The notes under the pieces are model-generated. The model had not been told where the DNA came from and searched no databases. It was given only the letters and a program-made list of their open reading frames with translations. The position numbers and the translations under genes are program-made. Below are positions 1 to 10,658 of a stretch of DNA of 38,976 nt, in pieces (the first letter of the stretch is position 1; every line of letters begins with the position of its first letter). Source of the DNA: Pseudomonadota bacterium (GTDB taxonomy: Bacteria; Pseudomonadota; Alphaproteobacteria; Rhizobiales; Xanthobacteraceae); assembly GCA_018971625.1 (NCBI GenBank), contig JAGXAJ010000038.1:1-38976 (forward strand). Direction: 5' to 3'.

Positions 1-1769
<1,769 letters not shown>

Positions 1770-1983
1770 ACCTAAGACCCCCAAAACCTGGTGAAGCAGG
1801 CTTCGGAAGAACCCCCCACTCGGCTTCCGAATCATCTCGATTTGAATCCAGTTTTCCGGGCCTGTCGAGAGTCAACAATTCGTTAATGCGAAATAAATCC
1901 TATCCAACGGAATCGCGGGGCGTGAAAAGTGAGTCCGAAACGGGAACGTGTGACTCCCGGATCTATTCCTGCGAGCTGCGGGT

Positions 1984-3375
1984 TCACGCACGCGACGGTT
2001 CGGCATGGCTGATGACGCGCTTCACGGTCGGAAACGCGCGACGCAGCGCGCGCTCGATCTCGTCGACATTCTCGTGGACCTTGATCACGCTCATCGAGGG
2101 CACGGCGCGGCAATGGAAGTTGACGATCTCGCCGGCCTCGGTGTCGCGCACCCGCACATTGTGGATGTCGTGGATCGCGCCGCCGGCGGCAAAGCGCGTC
2201 AGCGCCGCCTTGATCGCCTCGACGCGGACGGGGGAGGCATCGGCGCCGAGCGGCAGTTCCGGCTCCAGCGGCTCGATATGGGTATCGACCTCGACGTCGC
2301 CGAATTCGTCGCGGATGCTGTGCTCGAATTGGTGGGCGATGTCGTGCGCGGCGTTCAGCGCCATCGCGCCGTCGACCTCGAGATCGATGCTGACGGTGAG
2401 CTTGCTGCCGAGATCGTGCACGGTGACGTGGTGGACCGCGAGGCCGGAATTGCGCGCGATCACCATGATGCGCTCGCGCACGCTCTCATTGTCGCGCGCC
2501 ACCGGCACCGCGGTGAAGGTAAGGTCGGCATCGCCCAGCACGGACTTGACCGCGTCCTGCGCCCGCCGCTTGATCTCCTCGACGCGGTCGATCGGAAAGG
2601 TGCGCGGCACGCGTACGATGGCGTCGATGAAATGGGTCGGGCCGACCATGCGCACGCGCAGACGCTCGACGCCGATCACGCCCGGCACTGCCTCGATCGC
2701 GGCGCTGGCCTTTTCGGAAGCGCCCTCGGGTGCGCGGTCGAGCAGGGTTTCCACGGTGGAGCGCGCCAGCCGCAGGCCAAGCCCCGCGATCACCAGCGCA
2801 ACCGCGATGGCGGCCGCCGCGTCGCCCCAGCGATAGCCGAGCCCGGACAGCGTAAGGCCCGCGATGACGGCGCACGCGCCCAGCACGTCGGAAGCAAAAT
2901 GCAGCGCGTCGGCGGCGAGCGCCTGGCTCGAGGTCGCGCGCGCGGCGCGATGCAGCGCCCACGCGCGCCAGAGATTGACCGCGATATCGAGCAGCAGCAC
3001 CGCGAACGGGATCGCCGATATCGTCGGCGGCGGCGCGCCCTCGCGCAGCCGGCCCCAGGCGGCAACCAGGATGCCGCCCGCCAGCACATAGAGCATCGCG
3101 GTGACGCCGAGCGCGGACAGGCTTTCGATCTTGCCGTGGCCGTAATGATGCTCCTCGTCCGCGGGCCGATCGGACACGTGCACCACCATCCAGGTCACGA
3201 CGGTGGCGACCAGATCGACCGAGGAGTGCAGCGCCTCCGAGATCAGCGCGAGACTCCCGATCGCCACGCCGACGACGAACTTCGCCGCCGCCATCGTGGC
3301 ACTGGCGGCAATCGAAATCGCCGCGACGCGCGACTTTGCGGGATGAACGGGAGGACTCTCAGGTATCGGATTCAT
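1984..3375 (-). CDS. Cation diffusion facilitator (CDF) transporter with long three-part cytosolic tail
   Basis: Proton-coupled efflux of a divalent metal (zinc, iron, manganese or similar) across the inner membrane. The 463-residue protein has a CDF membrane domain at about residues 15-205 with the transport-site residues His50/Asp54 in TM2 and His159/Asp163 in TM5, plus the HHYGHGKIE loop at 76-84. The tail is much longer than in an ordinary CDF of about 300 residues. Three successive stretches, about 215-290, 293-365 and 380-455, each look like a ferredoxin-like ZT-dimer module (helix, then strands with GV/IH-V patterns). The start ATG at 3375 follows the RAxS-free N-terminus normal for this family. 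Downstream it runs toward the sensor kinase, with about 210 bp between. The metal cannot be told from the motif alone. Confidence 0.92.
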   Translation of the reverse strand: MNPIPESPPVHPAKSRVAAISIAASATMAAAKFVVGVAIGSLALISEALHSSVDLVATVVTWMVVHVSDRPADEEHHYGHGKIESLSALGVTAMLYVLAGGILVAAWGRLREGAPPPTISAIPFAVLLLDIAVNLWRAWALHRAARATSSQALAADALHFASDVLGACAVIAGLTLSGLGYRWGDAAAAIAVALVIAGLGLRLARSTVETLLDRAPEGASEKASAAIEAVPGVIGVERLRVRMVGPTHFIDAIVRVPRTFPIDRVEEIKRRAQDAVKSVLGDADLTFTAVPVARDNESVRERIMVIARNSGLAVHHVTVHDLGSKLTVSIDLEVDGAMALNAAHDIAHQFEHSIRDEFGDVEVDTHIEPLEPELPLGADASPVRVEAIKAALTRFAAGGAIHDIHNVRVRDTEAGEIVNFHCRAVPSMSVIKVHENVDEIERALRRAFPTVKRVISHAEPSRA

Positions 3376-3497
3376 TGGGGCGGTCTAGCAGTCCATCGTG
3401 TCAGGTCAAAGCAGCTATCCACCGCCGCAATCGCCACTCATTTGCAGGAGTAAATTATTGCGAATTGTTCCGATTTGAGTTCGCGATGGTGCAACAT

Positions 3498-3605
3498 TCC
3501 GGCGTCATACCCGCGAAAGCGGGTATCCAGTAAGCCGTGATCTTTCGCCTCTATCATTGCCGTCTCGGAATACTGGATCGCCCGGTCGAGCCGGGCGACG
3601 ACGAT
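3498..3605. repeat. Rhizobial-type palindromic intergenic repeat
   Basis: Two hairpins and a long-range inverted repeat are seen directly. An 8-bp stem ATACCCGC / GCGGGTAT (3507-3514 / 3519-3526) is capped by a GAAA tetraloop. ATCCAGTA (3525-3532) pairs with TACTGGAT (3572-3579). CGCCCGG / CCGGGCG (3580-3586 / 3592-3598) forms a second hairpin. This matches what I recall of short interspersed palindromes in rhizobial intergenic DNA. It lies downstream of nothing obvious and upstream of the CDF gene start. Family membership is from memory and would need a genome-wide repeat search. Confidence 0.7.
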
Positions 3606-3639
3606 ATGGCACAGCTTCGCATTCTCACGGCGCGATGCG

Positions 3640-4240
3640 CCTGAGTCTTGCGTCAATCGTTCGCCCGAAAAAGAAGGGCGCAGGGAAATGCCGGGTGCGC
3701 GGGGCACCCGCAGCCCGTGTGCAAGGGTAGTGAGCACACGGCAGTCACCACAGGTACTCCGGACACCCGGCCTTCCCTGCGCAATGGTTTTAACGGCTTA
3801 CTCCGGGCTCTCCCCGGCGACGAATTCCTTTTGTCACCGTCGTCCGTGGACGAAGCGCGCATCGAAACCCGGTCGGGCTTCGAAAGCGCATCCACGAACT
3901 TGACACCAGCAACGGGTGCCAGGACCACACGGCTTCGCCGTACGCAGCAACCTTATTCATCGCCTCAAACGGCCATGTGCGACCGTTCGAGGTTTTGAAG
4001 AAGGTGTTGAAGCGCCGATCGTCCTGCGTGCGATCAATCGCTCACGGCAAAGCCGCCCTGCGATCCCTCACGCGCCCGACGCTGCCGCGTCCACCGCATC
4101 CCATCCCGCGTAGCTGACGATCATGATACGCCCCTCGTTTCGGGCTGGGACGGTTGGGCAGATGTGACTGATTTGGGTTCGAGGAAAAGGAAAATGTTTT
4201 TGTGGATAGGACTGGACAGGGCAAATCAGGTTGATTTGGT
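3640..4240. repeat. Long Bradyrhizobiaceae-type intergenic repeat block with cloverleaf-like fold
   Basis: About 600 bp with no convincing gene; the short open frames here start and stop without family features. The text resembles a segment I recall recurring in Bradyrhizobium and Rhodopseudomonas intergenic regions (the stretch with ACTTGACACCAGCAACGGGT near 3898, and the part around 4110-4160). An outer stem pairs GCGCAGGGAA..CCGGGTG (3679-3697) with CACCCGGCCTTCCCTGCGC (3764-3782). It encloses the hairpins CGGGTGC/GGCACCCG (3692-3709) and CCGTGTGC/GCACACGG (3715-3722/3734-3741). The inner first hairpin and the outer stem share bases, so they are alternatives in part. Function unknown; it could be a repeat element or a transcribed structured RNA. 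Confidence 0.55.
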
Positions 4241-4302
4241 TGGGGAAATTAACTGCAACGCGCCGCGCTTAGTGATACTCAGGATAATCAAGGAGAGCTC
4301 AC

Positions 4303-4845
4303 ATGTCTCATAGGCCGGATTGGGAGCGACAGCGCGAGTTTCTGCTCCGCTTGTATTTCGGTGAAGCTGACGTGAAAGATGGCTTCACAGGGCGCGCCTA
4401 TCGTGACTTCAATCGGACATTGCACGGCCTGGGGCAGCATGTTGAAAAGGAGCGAATGAAGGAATTAGCGGCAGAGAGTATACGAACATCGTTAGCGGAA
4501 TTAGCTGCAATGGTGCCGCATACTTCCGAAAATCTACGCGAAGCGTTTGATTACTGGCACAGCAGCGCCTGCTCGTGCATTGTCAGATGCTTCGCTCAAT
4601 TCGGAGCATTCAATTACGGGCAAGCGCAGAAGTGGCTGAACATGACCATCAAATACCGATGGTTCTTCAGCGAGTCTGATCCGCTCAATGAGTGGTTCAA
4701 AGCCGCACATGTCCCGGTTGATGACTACGTTTTGCGCGCTGCAGAGGACGCCGGTATCTCATCGCCCGTGCGACTTCCTTGGTCGAGGTGGGACGCGTCA
4801 GCCTATCTCAGCTTTCAGAACCGTGTACGAGAGCATGCGGCGTAG
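4303..4845 (+). CDS. Hypothetical protein, 180 aa, accessory
   Basis: Not recognised as a named family. The ATG at 4303 is well placed behind AAGGAGAGCTCAC (Shine-Dalgarno AAGGAG). The protein is soluble, mostly helical by composition, with a Trp- and Tyr-rich centre around residues 105-130 (motif FNYGQAQKWLNMTIKY) and a short cysteine cluster SSACSCIVRC near 87-96. There is no signal peptide or membrane segment. GC content is visibly lower than in flanking housekeeping genes and it sits beside a repeat block, which suggests horizontal origin. It is followed 205 bp later by another accessory gene in the same direction. The FNYGQAQKW-type core occurs in several uncharacterised bacterial proteins as I recall, but no function follows from that. 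Confidence 0.75.
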   Translation: MSHRPDWERQREFLLRLYFGEADVKDGFTGRAYRDFNRTLHGLGQHVEKERMKELAAESIRTSLAELAAMVPHTSENLREAFDYWHSSACSCIVRCFAQFGAFNYGQAQKWLNMTIKYRWFFSESDPLNEWFKAAHVPVDDYVLRAAEDAGISSPVRLPWSRWDASAYLSFQNRVREHAA

Positions 4846-5050
4846 CAAGATATGACGCCGCTTGAGATAGAGCACTACTGGTGGATGTCCAATGGGGACC
4901 TTTGACATCAAAGCGCCGCCTAGCTAAGCAGCTACTCTAAACAATGTTGGTGCCGCAGGCCAAATACCCGTGCCAAAGTTTTGAGGTAGTTTGCGGTTCC
5001 TTTTCATCGCGCGGCTGATGATCAAAGCGTGATGTACGCGTCGCGTTGCG

Positions 5051-5848
5051 ATGGGAACTTGGGGTATGACTGCGAGCTGGGCAACTTCAGTTGAAGGGCT
5101 TGGGGACGTCTTCGAAGTCGTGAGGGCCAAGGGGGCGCATTTGGCCAAGCAGCATAGGTGCTCGTTTTGGTGGAAGCCAGAAGCGGACGGTTGGCACCGT
5201 TTCGTCTTCACCAATCACGACGTATCCATCCTGTTCGAGGCCTATTTGCGGAAGGACGTCGTTAAAAAGGGCGCAAATCGCATTAGGCGGTTATGGGTTT
5301 CTCGCGACGAGATTAGACTCTTTGCCGATCACTGCGTCCATATACGGTCCGTGTTCGAGTACGCGATTAGGATGTTTGCAGAAAGCACCGAGGCAGAGCG
5401 GAAGGCGATGAACGCCGTCGCGCCCCGCTTCTTCGAGGATCTGGCTCAGGTTTTCAACGAATTTTCAGTCTCATCCGCTTGCCGGGTTACCGATCCTTGG
5501 ATCGACTCGCGTGGCAACAGGAACCTCGCGGTTGGGTTCTTCACAAACGGCTTGAGCAGGTTCGAGCCACTGCACCAGCGGCTGACTCAACTCCAAGCGA
5601 GCATGGAGCAGCATCGGGATCGTATCGAAAAGGCGCGGAACAAATTGACTGCCCACGCGGACCTAGAGACCATCATGTTGGGTGAACCGATCGGAGCTGC
5701 AACATGGTTACAGTGGGACCAGTTTTGGAAAGACTTGGGTGATTTCGTTTCACTGGTCCACAAGCACGTTCTCGGTTCCCCTTTTGAAATCCGAGCGGCG
5801 ATGGTCCGGGGTGATGCTGAAGTGGTACTGAAAAAGCTGCAGACTTAG
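5051..5848 (+). CDS. Hypothetical protein with C-terminal HEPN/AbiU2-like motif
   Basis: 265 residues, soluble, lower GC than neighbours. The last third contains RNKLTAHADL at about residues 195-204, which fits the RX4-6H signature of HEPN-superfamily RNases. It is preceded by a long amphipathic helix with many Arg, Glu and Gln, and followed by an aromatic stretch (TWLQWDQFWKDLGDFVSLV). Together these resemble the AbiU2-like HEPN arrangement seen in abortive-infection and toxin proteins. The N-terminal half (about 1-150) is unfamiliar. The start could be ATG 5051 or ATG 5066; neither has a strong Shine-Dalgarno sequence. The HEPN assignment rests on one motif and general layout, so it is tentative; a defence role is inference. 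Confidence 0.65.
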   Translation: MGTWGMTASWATSVEGLGDVFEVVRAKGAHLAKQHRCSFWWKPEADGWHRFVFTNHDVSILFEAYLRKDVVKKGANRIRRLWVSRDEIRLFADHCVHIRSVFEYAIRMFAESTEAERKAMNAVAPRFFEDLAQVFNEFSVSSACRVTDPWIDSRGNRNLAVGFFTNGLSRFEPLHQRLTQLQASMEQHRDRIEKARNKLTAHADLETIMLGEPIGAATWLQWDQFWKDLGDFVSLVHKHVLGSPFEIRAAMVRGDAEVVLKKLQT

Positions 5849-5989
5849 GCGCTCCGAGCCCAGCGCGAAACGGCGCGCGATCATTCCGGTCGATAGGAGA
5901 GCGAAAACCGCAATCAGGTATCTCAAATATCGAGCGGCCTAACCTACCGTGCGCGCTTGATTGAACTGACCGACGAGTGGCGGCGCCCC

Positions 5990-6252
5990 TCAATATTTCC
6001 GTCCGACCAGAATGCTTGCGTCCTGCGGGCCGATTTCCTCAGTGTGCGGTTGGCCTGCCGCGACCTGGAAGATATCGCTGGCGCGATAGGTGGTGGGCTT
6101 GTCGCCCTCGGTCACGATGAAGATGCCGTCGAGCACCAGGCCTCTGATGATGTAATCATGCGCGTGGGGGAAATTGGCGGGTCTGGGTTCGATGACCTTG
6201 GCTGGGTGTAACCGCCGCGCGAAAGCTCTGCCTCGAACACTTTCTGATCCAT
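5990..6252 (-). pseudogene. Small cupin-domain protein gene broken by a frameshift
   Basis: Reading leftward, ATG at 6252 gives MDQKVFEAELSRGGYTQ, the usual opening of single-domain cupins. In the next frame from about 6200 the rest of the cupin continues: PHAHDYIIRGLVLDG with metal-binding histidines, then TYRASDIFQVAAGQPHTEEI, ending at the stop at 5990-5992. The total length of 263 nt is not a multiple of three, so one base has been lost (or two gained) near 6200-6212. Without the shift the protein would be about 87 residues, close to its family. Either a decayed gene or an assembly error could explain this. The cupin fold would bind a metal and possibly act as a small sensor or isomerase; no substrate can be named. 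Confidence 0.75.
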
Positions 6253-6350
6253 CGCACGCTCTCCCTGAAAACCTGCTCTCTCGTATTCCGGCAAGTTAGA
6301 GCCTTTTCCTTCCTGATGGAATCGGAACGGGGCTCTGGATTCTTTGTTCT

Positions 6351-6415
6351 GACGCGTTGTCTTTTTTGATGCGTTGTCTTTGCGCGAACCGGTACCCAGT
6401 TTCGCTCGAAAACGC
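6351..6415. repeat. Short tandem repeat and rhizobial intergenic motif
   Basis: Two imperfect 17-bp tandem copies, GACGCGTTGTCTTTTTT (6351-6367) and GATGCGTTGTCTTTGCG (6368-6384), run into GCGAACCGGTACCCAGTTTC followed by GCTCGAAAACGC. The latter is a text I recall as common in Bradyrhizobium intergenic DNA, where one upstream copy is usual. The copy here seems to have duplicated its first unit. No function known. Confidence 0.5.
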
Positions 6416-6482
6416 TTCGGGCACGATGTCATCGTCGCCACGAGGTCTTGCTTGCGGCGCGAGAAAGCGGCGGCAAAGAAAT

Positions 6483-6503
6483 AGGCGGCCCCGAGGGCCG
6501 CCT
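6483..6503 (-). terminator. Rho-independent terminator for the secreted protein gene at 6540
   Basis: A 9-bp perfect GC-rich stem (AGGCGGCCC at 6483-6491 paired with GGGCCGCCT at 6495-6503) with a 3-nt loop lies 37 bp past the stop of the leftward gene. On the minus strand the stem is followed by ATTTCTTT, a short U-rich tract. Confidence 0.75.
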
Positions 6504-6539
6504 TTGAGTTGGGAGGTTTAGCCTCCGAGGGTGTTGCGG

Positions 6540-6869
6540 TTACTGACAGATATGCCGGCGGCCATCCTGGCCCGTGAACCATGTTCCGGGATGACAGACG
6601 TAGCCGTTCGGTCCGTACTCGTAGCGGCGATAATAGCGGTCATCGTTATACGAATAGCGGAACGGGGCAGTCGCGATCGCGCCAGCGGTTCCGATCGCGG
6701 CGCCGGCTATGCCTGCAGCGGTATCGGCGGCGGCGCCGACAGGCCCGCGGTGATAATAATGGTGGTAGGCATGATCGCGATGATAAACGACGGTCTCCTG
6801 CGCCATCGCAGGGGCGGCGACCAGCGTCGTGAGTACCGCAGCCGCAGCCAGCATCTTGAGCTTCGTCAT
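6540..6869 (-). CDS. Small secreted protein, Tyr/His-rich
   Basis: 109 residues. ATG at 6869 is chosen because GGAGGAATAGA sits directly before it. Residues 1-23 form a clear Sec signal peptide (hydrophobic core AAAAVLTTLVAAPAMA, cleavage after AMA-Q). The mature part has a His/Tyr run (VVYHRDHAYHHYYHRG), a Gly/Ala-rich segment that could be a short membrane-active or flexible region (about 45-65), then YRRYEYGPNGY and a C-terminal CHPGTWFTGQDGRRHIC with two cysteines likely to form a disulfide. Such short periplasmic or envelope proteins are common in Bradyrhizobium and lack assigned function. It is a single-gene unit ended by a strong hairpin. Confidence 0.85.
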   Translation of the reverse strand: MTKLKMLAAAAVLTTLVAAPAMAQETVVYHRDHAYHHYYHRGPVGAAADTAAGIAGAAIGTAGAIATAPFRYSYNDDRYYRRYEYGPNGYVCHPGTWFTGQDGRRHICQ

Positions 6870-7132
6870 TCTATTCCTCCGTAAAGTAACAGAAGGGCAA
6901 CGGCCTGCGGCGGACGACGTTTCGCGGTTCCCGTTCAAACGGATGTGAGGTTCCGGTTCCGCTCAGGCATACGTCCACGTCGGATGCTTGACGCAAGCTG
7001 CAGTCAGGCAAACAAGACATAAATCTGAACCAATGATGCCGGTCTGGTTGAGTTGCTTGACGGAGACAACTAAACTCGCTCTTCATCGGCAAGCACCCGA
7101 TAGCGGCGGGAAAATCCATACGTGATGTTGTA

Positions 7133-7597
7133 ATGATGTGCAGATTGGCGTCTCTGGTCTGCTACGGCCTTACCCTGCTTCTCTTTCACCACGCCTATTC
7201 GATCGCCGCGAAGGCCTATAATGACCTATGTTCGAGCCAAGGTATCACTTTCTGGGAGGGATATTCAGTCAACTACCTGGGCATTACGCTGATCGTTGTT
7301 GCTACTCCGTTATTTCTGGCGCGCAGCCAGGCTTTGATCGCCGTGAACCTTCTCTTGGGTTTAATAACGATTTTGATAGCAACCTCGCTTCTGGTTTCAG
7401 CGGAAAAAACTCCCTACGAATGCTATACGACCATGGGGATATACGAAGATCGCACGTCAGGCCTCTCGGACGTCGATGATTGGTTCACTTTAGCGACGTT
7501 TCTTTCGTATCTTCTGCTGCTGGTCGATCTGGCGATCTGGGGTGCCAGAAAGTTAATTGGGTGGGTACGAATGCGCCAGGGAAGCGACGCGATCTAA
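7133..7597 (+). CDS. Hypothetical integral membrane protein, about four TM helices
   Basis: 154 residues with hydrophobic segments at about 5-25, 50-65, 66-90 and 118-138, the last followed by a basic tail (GARKLIGWVRMRQG), consistent with an inner-membrane protein with cytoplasmic C-terminus. Two cysteines (Cys32 and Cys98) flank the loops. No catalytic motif is seen and I do not recognise the family. ATG 7133 and ATG 7136 are adjacent and both possible; no good Shine-Dalgarno sequence is visible. It stands alone between intergenic stretches. It reads away from the divergent gene at 6869, so they may share a control region of about 260 bp. Confidence 0.7.
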   Translation: MMCRLASLVCYGLTLLLFHHAYSIAAKAYNDLCSSQGITFWEGYSVNYLGITLIVVATPLFLARSQALIAVNLLLGLITILIATSLLVSAEKTPYECYTTMGIYEDRTSGLSDVDDWFTLATFLSYLLLLVDLAIWGARKLIGWVRMRQGSDAI

Positions 7598-7634
7598 ACC
7601 GCCTTTAAACCGCATTCAAGCAAGTAAGACGTGG

Positions 7635-7658
7635 ATGGCCGGGACGAAGCCCGGCCAT
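7635..7658. repeat. Intergenic palindrome, possible bidirectional terminator
   Basis: ATGGCCGGG (7635-7643) and CCCGGCCAT (7650-7658) form a perfect 9-bp stem with a 6-nt loop, 37 bp past the stop of the membrane protein gene. The flanks (GTGG..GACGG) match a palindrome I recall as abundant in Bradyrhizobium. There is no T-run, so it is better called a repeat than a terminator. Confidence 0.6.
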
Positions 7659-7824
7659 GACGGAAGAGAGGCGAGGGTGTTCGGCATAAGGCCGTCCTGA
7701 GCGACAACGATCGCGTGACGCCAGGAGGTTAAGGGTACAATGTCGGTTCTGGATTCGTGCCGACAGAGCGAGCAGCGGAAAGTGGCGGTGCGAATTGAAG
7801 ACTGTTTTTGCGAGTGCCTCGACC

Positions 7825-8670
7825 ATGAAGAATTGCGCCAGCGTTGTTTTCGCGACTGTCCTGACGTGCCTGTTGTTGATGCCCGGAAGCGCTGCGGCAG
7901 AGCCGGTCCTTGACGTTATCATCGGTGGCCAGACCCACCACTTTGCACGGGACGAGCTTCTGCACCGGCCTGATGTGACCCACGTGTCGGTAGCGAACGA
8001 TATCGCCTACGGCAAGACCATGAACTATGTCGCGGTCCCCGTGGCGGCGCTGCTCGCGCCGTTCAATCCTCCGGCGAATAGCGTGATCGAGTCGGTTGCG
8101 CTTGACGGGTTTGCTGCACAATTGCCACTGGACCTTCTCACCAATAAGGACCCGGCCAAGGCGGTCGCCTGGCTCGCGATCGAGCCCGATGATCCGCACT
8201 GGCCCGTGCTTCCCGGCAGGGCCGAGAGTGCGGGGCCGTTCTATATCGTCTGGACCGGAGCGGCAGTGGCGCAGATGCGCAGCGAGCAATGGCCGTATCA
8301 CCTGAAGAGACTGGAGAGCCAATCCTCGCCACTCAAACGCTGGCCCACGCTCAATGTCGATCCGGCACTGCCCGCATCAGATCCGCTTCGCGCCGGCCTT
8401 GCGCTCTACAAGACACAATGCCTGCCTTGCCATACCCTGGACGGCGCCGGAACGGGCACCGCCGGCCCCGATTTGAATCAGCCGATGAATCCGACCCAAT
8501 ACATGACACGGGACGGGCTACGCGCCCTCATTCGCGACCCCAAATCGGTTCGCAGTTGGCCCAACATGAAGATGCCCGGTTTTGCGGCGGACCAGATCAG
8601 CGACCGGGAGATCGATTTGATTATCGGGTACCTCACGCACATCGCGGCAAGGCGCAGCGGCATTCCGTAA
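7825..8670 (+). CDS. Periplasmic c-type cytochrome with N-terminal oxidoreductase-like domain
   Basis: 281 residues from ATG 7825, preferred over the TTG at 7795 because it gives a compact signal peptide (MKNCASVVFATVLTCLLLMP, cut after GSAAA). Residues 25-165 resemble the beta-rich fold found next to cytochromes in molybdopterin-oxidoreductase-like proteins, but without visible Moco ligands (motif GPFYIVWTG). Residues 185-275 are a class I cytochrome c: heme attachment CLPCH, then a late methionine in PNMKMPGF as likely distal ligand, and a C-terminal helix (SDREIDLIIGYLTHIA). It would act as a periplasmic electron carrier. No partner dehydrogenase is next door; the following gene converges on it. 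Confidence 0.85.
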   Translation: MKNCASVVFATVLTCLLLMPGSAAAEPVLDVIIGGQTHHFARDELLHRPDVTHVSVANDIAYGKTMNYVAVPVAALLAPFNPPANSVIESVALDGFAAQLPLDLLTNKDPAKAVAWLAIEPDDPHWPVLPGRAESAGPFYIVWTGAAVAQMRSEQWPYHLKRLESQSSPLKRWPTLNVDPALPASDPLRAGLALYKTQCLPCHTLDGAGTGTAGPDLNQPMNPTQYMTRDGLRALIRDPKSVRSWPNMKMPGFAADQISDREIDLIIGYLTHIAARRSGIP

Positions 8671-8697
8671 ATCGCTCCGGCCTGAGCGAAGCAGGCA

Positions 8698-9935
<1,238 letters not shown>

Positions 9936-9968
9936 TTATTCCCGTGCCGCGGAAGCGCGGCGGCCGGC

Positions 9969-10385
9969 TCAGGCCGGAACGGGCGCCGGCTCGTCGAACG
10001 CGGCAGCGATATCGCGGATGCTGACAACGCCGATCAGGCTGTAATTGTCGATCACGGGCAGATGCCGGATGTGGTTCTTGTTCATGAGGTGACGGACATG
10101 TTCGAGCGTATCGCCCGAGCTGCACGCCACCAGTTGCTGCACCGAGATGAGCTGCGACACCTTGATGTTGGCGCCGGCAGCGCCATGCTTGGCGATGGCG
10201 CGCACCACATCGCGTTCGGTGAACATGCCAACCGCAGTGTTGCCTTCGGTCTTCACCACATCCTTGACCACCAGCGCGCTGATATCGCTGGCGCGCATCA
10301 GTTGAGCCGCAATGGCCACCGTTTCATCCATCCGGATCGTCGCGACGCGCGCGGTCTTCTTGCGCAGGATATCTCCGACTTTCAT
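9969..10385 (-). CDS. CBS-pair domain protein
   Basis: 138 residues made almost wholly of two CBS domains (about 8-65 and 75-130) that form a Bateman module binding adenine nucleotides or NAD. The motifs MFTERDVVRAIAK and GVVSIRDIAAA are the C-terminal signature helices of each CBS repeat. ATG at 10385 is chosen because GGTGGAGGCGACG precedes it and residue 2 onward (KVGDIL) is the usual start of this family; the open frame extends 34 codons further upstream without family resemblance. Cytoplasmic, likely a regulator of a partner enzyme by energy state, though none is identified. A perfect palindrome TGTATACA lies about 50 bp upstream. Confidence 0.9.
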   Translation of the reverse strand: MKVGDILRKKTARVATIRMDETVAIAAQLMRASDISALVVKDVVKTEGNTAVGMFTERDVVRAIAKHGAAGANIKVSQLISVQQLVACSSGDTLEHVRHLMNKNHIRHLPVIDNYSLIGVVSIRDIAAAFDEPAPVPA

Positions 10386-10436
10386 CGTCGCCTCCACCAA
10401 ATGTGCTAACGGGATGTCCAGGTTGGGACGAGAATT

Positions 10437-10444
10437 TGTATACA
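10437..10444. promoter_or_regulatory. TGTATACA palindrome in promoter of the CBS-protein gene
   Basis: An 8-bp perfect palindrome in an AT-rich stretch 52 bp upstream of the CBS gene start. On the minus strand it follows TTGACAATTGGAATAA. The TTGACA could serve as a -35 box, but no good -10 element sits 16-18 bp after it. Operator use is a guess. Confidence 0.25.
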
Positions 10445-10610
10445 TTATTCCAATTGTCAATTCGAGATTGGTCAGATCGTTAAGCAAGATGCCGAGGAAA
10501 CGGCAGCATTGCTGACGTTATTCACCGACAACCCCTGGCTCTGATACCGCGGCCCGCATCGCCGGCCGGAAATACTTTCTTCTGGCATTTTGTGTCCAGA
10601 TCGCTGGAGA

Positions 10611-10637
10611 CAGGAGGCGCACCGAATGCGCCTCCTG
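10611..10637 (-). terminator. Hairpin after the oxalate transporter gene
   Basis: An 11-bp perfect stem, CAGGAGGCGCA (10611-10621) with TGCGCCTCCTG (10627-10637), and a 5-nt loop, 21 bp beyond the transporter stop. No T-run follows on the minus strand, so it may stabilise the mRNA 3' end rather than terminate by itself. Confidence 0.5.
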
Positions 10638-10658
10638 AAGAAGTAGAACCGGTCGCCG

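Noticed and set aside
2005..3453. 482-codon open frame on the plus strand
   Set aside because: Antisense shadow of the CDF transporter, low-complexity Arg/Asp/His-rich product, no ribosome binding site.
3648..4113. Several short frames in the repeat block
   Set aside because: They arise from the family repeat and its hairpins; no start signals or protein features.
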